Shown: positions 7,394 through 13,026 of the stretch, piece by piece
How the letters are laid out: each line of letters opens with the position of its first letter
Numbering within the stretch: position 1 is the first letter of the stretch
Assembly (NCBI GenBank): GCA_035476635.1
Contig: DATILI010000088.1
Span: forward strand, 1 to 15,640
DNA from: DATILI01 sp035476635
GTDB taxonomy: Bacteria > Pseudomonadota > Gammaproteobacteria > Burkholderiales > Burkholderiaceae_C
Reading direction: 5' to 3'
Length of the DNA: 15,640 bases
Notes under the pieces: model-generated
The model's database searches: none
What the model was told of the DNA's origin: nothing
The model's input: only the letters and a program-made list of their open reading frames with translations
Made by a program: the position numbers and the translations under genes

Positions 7394-8407
7394 TTAAATC
7401 TCCGCCCCATACGTCAACTCCCGCGCCTTGCCCCAGAACACCTTGTACATGAAGATGGTGTAGACAATGATTGCGGGCAGGGTGATGGCGACGCCGATGA
7501 AAATAACGAACAAGGCTTCGGGTGCGCTTGCTGCCTGCCACACGGTCAGGCGGTCGATCACGATGTACGGGTACAGGCTGTAGGCGAGGCCGAAGAAGGC
7601 GAGCACGAAGATCAGCACGGTGGCGCCGAACACCAGCCAGCCATAGCCGGCGGCGACCACGCGTGGGCTCATGATGACGTGGCGCGCCGCGAAGAAGGCG
7701 GCAGCGCAGGCCAGCGGGATCGGCAGCAGCGCGAACAGCTGCGGCAAGCCAAACCATTTCTGGAACACGGTCGGGCTCACCAGTGGCGTGGCCAATGAGA
7801 TGCCCACCAGCGCGATGCCCATGGGCCAGAGCACGCTGCGCGCCCAGCCCACGGCCTTGGCCTGCAATTCGTCGCTGGTCTTCATGATGAGCCAGCCCGC
7901 GCCCAGCATGGCGTACGCCGTGGGCAGGGTCAGCGCGATGCCGGCGCTGAACGCCAGCGACCAGACGCCGAAGTCAAACCCCGTGAGGTAGCTGCCCAGC
8001 ATCCAGCCCTGAGCCATGCTGGCCATCAGGGAGCCGATGGCGAACACACGGTTCCAGGCGGTCTTGTGCGAGTCGCGCGCCTTGACGCGAAAGTCGAACG
8101 CCACGCCGCGCAGGATGAGGCCGATCAACATGATGGCGACCGGCAAATAGAGCGCGCTGAGCACGATGCCGTGTGCCATCGGGAACGCGATCAACAGCAC
8201 GCCGATGCCCAGTACCAGCCAGGTTTCGTTGGCGTCCCAGAACGGGCCGATGCTGGACACCATCACGTCTTTCTCGGGATCCGTTGCAAACGGCATCAGG
8301 ATGCCGACGCCCAGGTCGTAGCCGTCCAGCACCACATAGATCAAGAGCGCCAGGCCCATGACCGCCATGAAGAACAGCGGCAAGAAGGTGTTCCAGGTGA
8401 GTTCCAT
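7394..8407 (-). CDS. cydB: Cytochrome bd-type quinol oxidase subunit II
   Basis: This 337-residue, very hydrophobic protein (about eight membrane helices) is subunit II of a bd-family terminal oxidase. The family marks YVVLDGYDLGVG (residues 24-35) and GPFWDANETWLV (54-65) are present. The second is where most members read GPVWDGNEVWLV. Subunit II supports haem insertion and quinol oxidase assembly in the inner membrane. The start ATG 8407 follows AGGGAGG closely. That ribosome site overlaps the cydA stop region, which ends 11 bp upstream. The same frame stays open leftwards through cydA, but that part is a shadow of cydA. The length suits the short cyanide-insensitive (CIO) branch as well as canonical CydB. 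No cydX or DUF2474-like small subunit follows; the next gene is DUF2867. Confidence 0.94.
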   Translation of the reverse strand: MELTWNTFLPLFFMAVMGLALLIYVVLDGYDLGVGILMPFATDPEKDVMVSSIGPFWDANETWLVLGIGVLLIAFPMAHGIVLSALYLPVAIMLIGLILRGVAFDFRVKARDSHKTAWNRVFAIGSLMASMAQGWMLGSYLTGFDFGVWSLAFSAGIALTLPTAYAMLGAGWLIMKTSDELQAKAVGWARSVLWPMGIALVGISLATPLVSPTVFQKWFGLPQLFALLPIPLACAAAFFAARHVIMSPRVVAAGYGWLVFGATVLIFVLAFFGLAYSLYPYIVIDRLTVWQAASAPEALFVIFIGVAITLPAIIVYTIFMYKVFWGKARELTYGAEI

Positions 8408-8418
8408 CGGGGCCTCCC

Positions 8419-9777
8419 TTATTTCGCCGGGGCGGGTTGCGCGGGTGCGGGCTTGGCCGGATGCTCGGCCATGTACTTGAGCACGCCCACGTAGGAGATC
8501 AGCAGCAGCCCATACACCACAAGATAGGCGGTCAGGGTCAGCGCGACCAGCGGCGGCGCATGCGGCGCGACGACATCGGCGGTCTTCACCAGGCCATAGA
8601 CGATGTAGGGTTGGCGGCCGATCTCGGTCACGTACCAGCCGGCGAGCGTTGCGACCCAGCCGGAAAAGGTCATGGCCGCCAGGGTATAGAGCAGCGGCTT
8701 GGGCCAGGCGCGATGGCCAACGCCGGTGCGACCGCGGCGCAGCAGCGTCCAGGCCGCGTACCACGCCACCGCGAGCATCAGCATGCCCATGCCGACCATT
8801 ACGCGAAAGCCCCAGAACACCGGCGCGACGGGCGGGTGCTGGCCCTTGAATTCGTTGAGGCCCTTGAGCTCGGCTTCGGCATCGTGCGCAAGAATCAGAC
8901 TGGCGCCCTTGGGGATCTGGATCGCGAACAGCGTGCGGCCTTCCTTTTCGCTGGGCCAGCCGAACAAGGTCAGCGGTGCGGCCTTTTCGGTGTGCCAGAT
9001 GGCCTCGATGGCGGCGATCTTCGCGGGCTGGTGCTTGAGCGTGTTCAAGCCGTGCAGGTCGCCCATGAAGATCTGCAGCGGAATGACCGCGGCCGCGGCG
9101 ATGACAGCGGTGCGCAGCGCCTTGTGCGTACCCGCATTCGCCGTGTTCTTCAGGAGCTGCCATGCACTCAAGCCCGCGATCAGGAACGATGCGGTCAACG
9201 CGGAAGCCAGCAGCTTGTGGCCCAGGCGGTAGGGGAATGAGGGGTTGAACACCACCTCCATCCAGCTCGTCACGTGGAAGCGCCCGTCGATGATCTCGTA
9301 GCCGGCGGGCGTCTGCATCCACGAGTTCAGGCTCAGGATCCAGAACGCGGACAGCGTGGTGCCCGAGGCCACCATCAAGGTCGCGATGAAATGCGTGCGC
9401 TCCGATACGCGCGTGCGTCCGAAGAGCATGATGCCCAGGAAGGTCGCTTCCAGAAAAAACGCGGTCAGCACCTCGTAGCCGAGCAGCGGCCCGGCGATGT
9501 TGCCGGCCTTCTCCATGTAGCCCGGCCAGTTGGTGCCGAATTGAAAACTCATGGTGATGCCCGAAACCACGCCCAAGGCGAAGGTCAGCGCAAACACCTT
9601 GGTCCAGAAGTAATAGGCCTGCTCCCAGGCCGGCGCGGCGGCGGTGCCGCGTGTGGACATGCTGCGCAGCCGGAAGAACACCAGGAACCAGCACATCGCA
9701 ATATTGATGGTCGGAAACAGGATGTGAAAACTGATGTTGGCCGCGAACTGCAGCCGAGCCAGCATGAGCGCGTCCAT
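8419..9777 (-). CDS. cydA: Cytochrome bd-type quinol oxidase subunit I
   Basis: This 452-residue inner-membrane subunit binds the haems and oxidises quinol while reducing O2 to water without proton pumping. Ligands corresponding to E. coli residues are visible: H18 (haem b595), H187 in GHKLL and M327 in FRVMVG (haem b558). E102 and E110 lie on the haem/proton path, K253 and E258 are the quinol-loop pair in KIAAIEA, and GRQP is at 387-390. The loop between E258 and M327 is short, so this is the short Q-loop (CIO-like) type. The last dozen residues are a Pro/Ala tail. Its ATG is 2 bp after the regulator's stop (TGACCATG), with AAGGGAT as ribosome site, so translation is coupled. The high O2 affinity or cyanide tolerance expected of the family is not proven here. 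Confidence 0.95.
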   Translation of the reverse strand: MDALMLARLQFAANISFHILFPTINIAMCWFLVFFRLRSMSTRGTAAAPAWEQAYYFWTKVFALTFALGVVSGITMSFQFGTNWPGYMEKAGNIAGPLLGYEVLTAFFLEATFLGIMLFGRTRVSERTHFIATLMVASGTTLSAFWILSLNSWMQTPAGYEIIDGRFHVTSWMEVVFNPSFPYRLGHKLLASALTASFLIAGLSAWQLLKNTANAGTHKALRTAVIAAAAVIPLQIFMGDLHGLNTLKHQPAKIAAIEAIWHTEKAAPLTLFGWPSEKEGRTLFAIQIPKGASLILAHDAEAELKGLNEFKGQHPPVAPVFWGFRVMVGMGMLMLAVAWYAAWTLLRRGRTGVGHRAWPKPLLYTLAAMTFSGWVATLAGWYVTEIGRQPYIVYGLVKTADVVAPHAPPLVALTLTAYLVVYGLLLISYVGVLKYMAEHPAKPAPAQPAPAK

Positions 9778-9779
9778 GG

Positions 9780-10361
9780 TCAGGATCCCTTCGTTGTTCT
9801 GTTGGGCGACTTGCCGGTGACACGGTCCTTGAACTCCAGCACCTTGGTGACCGTGGCGCCCATGCCCATCAACTGCATGGCGGTCTCGGGCGCCAGCTTT
9901 TGCACATCATCAAACCAGGTCATCAAGCGGTCAATCAGGTCGTGCATCTGGCGCATGCGCTGCTGCGCATGGCGCTCCGCGTCGCTGGTGGGTTGCTCCA
10001 GCAAGGCGTTGCGCAGCATCGAAAGCGTGGGCTCGACTTCGCGCCGCCGCCGCTCCTCGGCCAGCACGCGAAAGATCTCCCAGACGTCGGCCGGCGCCTC
10101 GAAATATTCACGCCGGTCCCCCGGTATATGCCGCAGCCGCACCAGCCGCCACGCCTGCAGTTCCTTCAAGCCCATGCTCACGTTGGACCGTGAAAATTCC
10201 AGCGCCTCCGCAATCTCGTCGGCATTCAGCGCGCGCTGCGAAATGAAGATCAGCGCATAGATCTGGCCCACGGTGCGGTTGATGCCCCAGCGGCTGCCCA
10301 TCTCACCGAAATGGGCGACGAACTGGCGATTCAGGGGAGGGAGGTGTTCTTCCAGCGGCAT
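9780..10361 (-). CDS. GbsR/MarR-family transcriptional regulator of the cyd operon
   Basis: This 193-residue DNA-binding protein has a winged helix-turn-helix at about residues 20-90 (GINRTVGQIYALIF, then LNADEIAEALEFSRSNVSMGLKELQ and a wing around GDRREYFE). It is followed by a long helical region suited to dimerisation. It belongs to the GbsR branch of the MarR-like proteins. Being first in the operon and ending 2 bp before cydA, it most likely regulates cydAB and itself through the inverted repeat just upstream. The ligand is unknown. The ATG at 10361 lacks a clear ribosome site. Redox, respiratory inhibition or growth phase are plausible signals but nothing in the sequence picks between them. 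Confidence 0.88.
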   Translation of the reverse strand: MPLEEHLPPLNRQFVAHFGEMGSRWGINRTVGQIYALIFISQRALNADEIAEALEFSRSNVSMGLKELQAWRLVRLRHIPGDRREYFEAPADVWEIFRVLAEERRRREVEPTLSMLRNALLEQPTSDAERHAQQRMRQMHDLIDRLMTWFDDVQKLAPETAMQLMGMGATVTKVLEFKDRVTGKSPNRTTKGS

Positions 10362-10384
10362 GGCGTTATTGTGGCTGGAAGTTT

Positions 10385-10415
10385 CTGAATTTTCAATAAT
10401 TACTGAAAATTCAGT
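10385..10415. promoter_or_regulatory. Inverted-repeat operator upstream of gbsR-type gene and cydAB
   Basis: CTGAATTTTCA (10385-10395) and TGAAAATTCAG (10404-10414) form a perfect 11-bp inverted repeat with an 8-bp AT-rich spacer. Each arm is itself a dyad of the form TGAA-N2-TTCA, at 10386-10395 and 10404-10413, 18 bp apart and so on nearly the same helix face. The right copy extends to ACTGAA-AA-TTCAGT (10402-10415). It lies 24-54 bp before the regulator's start. On the minus strand a weak -35 (TTGAGC, 10425 to 10420) would place the AT-rich spacer at the -10, so a bound dimer pair would block the promoter. The repeat is seen directly; the role as operator is inferred. Confidence 0.6.
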
Positions 10416-10431
10416 GATTGCTCAAAGAGCT

Positions 10432-10719
10432 TCATGTCAATGGCTGGCGTGCGGCGACCACGATCAACTCCACCAGCAGTCCACCCGAGAGTGCCGAGGC
10501 AAAGCAGGCGCGCTGCGGCCAGGCCTGCGGATCGGGGCCGATCCATGGTGTCCATTGCGCATCGAAAGCGGCCTTGTGCTGGATGTCCGCCAATATGACT
10601 TGTACCGAGAGCATGCGCGTGCGGTTGGCGCCGGCTTCCTGCAGCGCCGCGTCGAGCATCGCCAAGGTCTGCACGACCTGCGTGTCGAAGTCTGCATCGG
10701 GCTGCGTGGCGTTGGCCAC
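10432..10719 (-). CDS. RidA (YjgF/YER057c/UK114) family protein, start uncertain
   Basis: RidA-family proteins are small trimeric enimine/imine hydrolases or related binding proteins that remove reactive 2-aminoacrylate-like intermediates. The C-terminal two thirds of the fold are clear: VQTLAMLDAALQEAGANRTRMLSVQVILAD, then PWIGPDPQAWPQRACFASAL and VELIVVAAR at the end. The only normal start in frame is GTG 10719, giving 95 residues. The family is usually 115-130, and the frame stays open with RidA-like sequence (IRRWTGSATGRSRSVAFGELLWTVA) up to about 10800, where only a CTG is available (122 residues). There is no ATG, GTG or TTG in that upstream part. The stop of the fusion gene upstream lies at 10814-10816. 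A rare start, a frameshift or a truncated gene are all possible. The family call is good; the 5' end is not. Confidence 0.7.
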   Translation of the reverse strand: MANATQPDADFDTQVVQTLAMLDAALQEAGANRTRMLSVQVILADIQHKAAFDAQWTPWIGPDPQAWPQRACFASALSGGLLVELIVVAARQPLT

Positions 10720-10813
10720 AGTCCAGAGCAGTTCACCGAAGGCGACGCTGCGGCTGCGTCCGGTTGCGCTGCCGGTCCAGCGGCGGATGGGAGTGTCCAG
10801 CGTTGCGCGCGGC

Positions 10814-11515
10814 TCACCCGCGGCGGAACATTTCCAGGTTCAACGGCGTGGAATTCCCGAGCCAATAGGCGTGCGTCGTGTGGTCTTCCAGGTCGTCGCC
10901 GGTCAGGCCATGGACGAACACGTCGAGGCCGTTGCGGTTCTCGTCCAGCCAGGCGATGAAGGGCTCGAATATCTCGGTGCCGAAGGCGAGCTGGCAGCTC
11001 CAGTGCGGATGCGGCCCGACCAGTTTTTCATGCACGCGGCCCACGGCCACGCCGAAGCGCTGGCCGGCTTCAAGGCACAAGGCGCGTGCCTGCTCCACGG
11101 TTTTCGGCCCGAAGTAGACGTGTGCGTGGTAGAGCGCGTGGATGTTGCGCGGACGCTGGATGGGGGTCAGCCACGGAATTTCGTCGAGCGCGAAGTACAC
11201 CGCCTTGCCGTGCTGGCGCGCCAGCGCCACCATCTCGTCGGCGCCGGCGGAAGGCCCGCCGATGCGCAGGCAGCCGTCGCACTTGGCAACCAGCCGGCGC
11301 GAGATGGGGTGGAAGATTTCGTTGAAGACCGGGTCGCCGATGCCGCTGGAGCCCGCATGCTCGATCAAGGGCAGGGCATACCACTCGCCCATCACCGGCA
11401 GGTGGCCGCGGCGGAACAATTGCAGCGAGGCTTCAGTCATGGCCTGTACGTTGCGCGCGATCAGCGCGGGGTCGTCGTTGGTGCCGGAGCGGTAAGGGCC
11501 GGCGACGAGGATCAT
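10814..11515 (-). CDS. DUF4406 domain fused to a DOPA 4,5-dioxygenase-type domain
   Basis: One uninterrupted frame encodes two domains. Counting from the upstream ATG at 11527, residues about 5-118 match DUF4406, a nucleoside 2-deoxyribosyltransferase-like fold: ILVAGPYRSG, GHLPVMGEWYALPL, RIGGPSAGADEMVALARQHGKAVY. Residues about 128-225 match the DOPA 4,5-dioxygenase family, small non-haem iron ring-cleaving enzymes. They contain YHAHVYF (H134, H136), VGRVH (H166), VGPHPHW (H173, H175), VH (H206) and DHTTHAYWLG (H216, H219). A short Pro-rich linker (PWLTPIQRPR) joins them. Neither product is known. I place the start at ATG 11515 (233 residues) because it begins the family motif and overlaps the TGA of a leader ORF as ATGA. 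ATG 11527, four codons earlier, is also possible. Neither has a ribosome site of its own. RidA lies immediately downstream. Confidence 0.8.
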   Translation of the reverse strand: MILVAGPYRSGTNDDPALIARNVQAMTEASLQLFRRGHLPVMGEWYALPLIEHAGSSGIGDPVFNEIFHPISRRLVAKCDGCLRIGGPSAGADEMVALARQHGKAVYFALDEIPWLTPIQRPRNIHALYHAHVYFGPKTVEQARALCLEAGQRFGVAVGRVHEKLVGPHPHWSCQLAFGTEIFEPFIAWLDENRNGLDVFVHGLTGDDLEDHTTHAYWLGNSTPLNLEMFRRG

Positions 11516-11595
11516 CTGGGCTTGCATGGTGGTGGAAGGCGAGCTTCAGGCCCAGGCCGACGAGGATTGAACAACAACCAGGAAATTTCGAGCAC
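11512..11595 (-). CDS. Possible 27-residue leader ORF coupled to the fusion gene
   Basis: A strong AAGGAGG (11606 to 11600) is followed after 4 nt by GTG 11595. The frame runs 27 codons (MLEISWLLFNPRRPGPE..., Pro/Arg-rich) to a TGA at 11514-11512 that overlaps the ATG at 11515 as ATGA. The fusion gene downstream has no ribosome site of its own, so ribosomes finishing this peptide could restart on it. The peptide has no recognisable family and may matter only as a translation-coupling device. The spacing from ribosome site to GTG is a little short, which lowers confidence. Confidence 0.3.
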   Translation of the reverse strand: MLEISWLLFNPRRPGPEARLPPPCKPR

Positions 11596-11651
11596 GGGAC
11601 CTCCTTGGGAAGGCGTCGAGTTTATCCCTGGCCCTTGTTTTTCCGTTCCGT

Positions 11652-11684
11652 TTGATTTCAAATTAAGACTGGATAAAATTACAG
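11652..11684 (+). promoter_or_regulatory. Promoter with embedded LexA (SOS) box for the radical SAM gene
   Basis: TTGATT (11652-11657) and TAAAAT (11674-11679), 16 bp apart, form a good sigma70 promoter, with transcription starting about 15 nt before ATG 11702. Overlapping the -10, 11669-11684 reads CTGGATAAAATTACAG. This is the LexA pattern CTGT-N8-ACAG with one mismatch in the outer tetramers; read on the minus strand it is CTGT-AATTTTAT-CCAG, flanked by A and T as in strong boxes. E. coli uvrB has a box of the same CTGT-N8-CCAG form. A LexA dimer here would cover the -10 and repress transcription until DNA damage. Confidence 0.6.
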
Positions 11685-11701
11685 TATCAAAGCCCTGAAC
11701 C

Positions 11702-12793
11702 ATGCCGCGCGAAACACTCATTCCCGTGTCTGCCATCAAAGGCCGTGGCGCGGCCACGCACATCGCGCACCGCTTCGAGCGCGACGTGCGCGACGCCTTC
11801 GACGATGGCTGGGGAACGCTGCAGGAAGGCGCCCAGGAGCATCACCAACCGCTGGCCACGCAGGTGATTTTTGAGGAGGCCAAAAGCGTCATCAGCCGCA
11901 ATGACTCACCCGACATCCACTTCGACTATTCCGTCAACCCGTACCGTGGCTGCGAGCACGGTTGCATCTATTGCTATGCGCGGCCCACGCACAGCTACCT
12001 GGGCCTTTCGCCGGGGCTGGACTTCGAGACCAAGATCATCGCCAAGCGCAACGTGGCGGCCATGCTGCGCACCGAACTCGCGCGCAAGAGCTATGTGCCG
12101 CAGCTGCTCAACATCGGCTCGGCCACCGACTGCTACCAGCCGGTGGAGCGCGAGCTGAAACTCACGCGCCAACTGATCGAGGTGATGCGCGACACGGGGC
12201 ACGCGTTTTCCCTGGTCACCAAATCAAGCGGCGTGGAACGTGACCTGGATTTGATCGCGCCCATGGCTGCAAAGCGGCTGGTGGCGGTGTACGTCACCAT
12301 CACCACCCTGGACGGCGATCTCGCGCGCAAGCTCGAGCCACGCGCTGCCGCGCCGCAGCGGCGCTTGCGCACCATCCGCACCTTGGCCGAGCACGGCGTG
12401 CCGGTAGGGGTGAGCCTGGCGCCGCAGATTCCATTCGTGAATGAGGATATGGAGCAGGTGCTCGAAGCGGCGTGGGAGGCGGGCGCGCGCAGCGCCTTCT
12501 ACACGGTGCTGCGCCTGCCCTGGGAGTTGAGCCCGCTGTTTCGCGAATGGCTGGAGCTGCACTTCCCGCAGCGCGCCGCGCGCGTCATGGCGCGCGTGCA
12601 CGACATGCGCGGCGGCAAGGATTACGACAGCGATTTCGCCACGCGCATGAAGGGCTCGGGCCTGTGGGCCGAGCTGATCCGCCAGCGGTTCGAGAAGGCC
12701 ACCATGCGCCTGGGCTTCAACCGCGACCGCATCGAACTGGACCTGGGCCGTTTCAGGCCGGGGGGCAGTGTGGGGCAGGGGAGCTTGTTTTAA
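11702..12793 (+). CDS. PA0069-family radical SAM protein
   Basis: This 363-residue radical S-adenosylmethionine protein is related to the spore photoproduct lyase-like branch. The [4Fe-4S] cysteines are C84, C88 and C91 in the CxxxCxxC motif CEHGCIYC. They follow DYSVNPYRGC and precede the family's YARPTHSYLGLSPGLDFETKI. The rest is a TIM-barrel-like segment (LVTKSSGVERDLDL, VTITTLDGDLARKLEPRAAAPQRRL) and a C-terminal DSDFATRMKGSGLWAELIRQRF region. The reaction is unknown. As I recall, the Pseudomonas aeruginosa homologue PA0069 is among the LexA-controlled genes, which fits the LexA box in this promoter and suggests a DNA-repair or damage-tolerance role. There is no Shine-Dalgarno sequence and the leader is very short. 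It diverges from the leader/fusion gene and no partner follows on the same strand. Confidence 0.93.
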   Translation: MPRETLIPVSAIKGRGAATHIAHRFERDVRDAFDDGWGTLQEGAQEHHQPLATQVIFEEAKSVISRNDSPDIHFDYSVNPYRGCEHGCIYCYARPTHSYLGLSPGLDFETKIIAKRNVAAMLRTELARKSYVPQLLNIGSATDCYQPVERELKLTRQLIEVMRDTGHAFSLVTKSSGVERDLDLIAPMAAKRLVAVYVTITTLDGDLARKLEPRAAAPQRRLRTIRTLAEHGVPVGVSLAPQIPFVNEDMEQVLEAAWEAGARSAFYTVLRLPWELSPLFREWLELHFPQRAARVMARVHDMRGGKDYDSDFATRMKGSGLWAELIRQRFEKATMRLGFNRDRIELDLGRFRPGGSVGQGSLF

Positions 12794-12844
12794 AAAATGA
12801 ACAAGGCCTTGGCGTTTTCCCGGATCAAAGTTGTCCCTGCCCAC

Positions 12845-12853
12845 TGTGGATAA
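12845..12853 (-). promoter_or_regulatory. Perfect DnaA box in the gap after the radical SAM gene
   Basis: TGTGGATAA here is the exact reverse complement of the DnaA box TTATCCACA. Twelve bases on, TGTGGATTT (12857-12865) shares the first seven positions. The gap 12794-12968 has no credible gene. It also carries a small dyad, TGACGC-N5-GCGTCA (12895-12911), with no T-tract. A single strong box can titrate or respond to DnaA, but nothing else suggests an origin. Confidence 0.35.
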
Positions 12854-12968
12854 GTTTGTGGATTTGATTGGGCTAAGTAGGTTTATGTGACATTTGACGC
12901 GGCTTGCGTCACGGTGCCTAGATTTTCAGCAGCGTTGCGGCGGCAGGTCTGATAGGCCGATTTCCCAG

Positions 12969-13008
12969 AAAAAAACGCCACGAAACCATGGTAAGGCTGC
13001 GTGGCGTT
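12969..13008 (-). terminator. Intrinsic terminator of the dnaK-dnaJ operon
   Basis: On the minus strand, 18 bp after the dnaJ stop, AACGCCACG (13008 to 13000) pairs perfectly with CGTGGCGTT (12982 to 12974) across a 17-nt loop. It runs straight into a T-tract (12975 to 12969). This is a standard rho-independent terminator. The A-rich opposite strand would not terminate the plus-strand radical SAM transcript as efficiently. Confidence 0.85.
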
Positions 13009-13026
13009 CTTTGATTGTTCCGGCGA

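Noticed and set aside
7394..9823. A single 809-codon minus frame running through cydA and cydB.
   Set aside because: Only its last 337 codons encode CydB. The first part is the wrong frame of cydA and has no protein family character, so it is not a fusion.
12840..12870. Replication origin, from the DnaA box pair.
   Set aside because: There is only one perfect box, with no cluster, no AT-rich unwinding element and no dnaA/dnaN or rpmH genes nearby.
12895..12911. TGACGC-N5-GCGTCA dyad as a terminator for the radical SAM gene.
   Set aside because: Short six-bp stem with no following T-run. It may be a binding site or chance.
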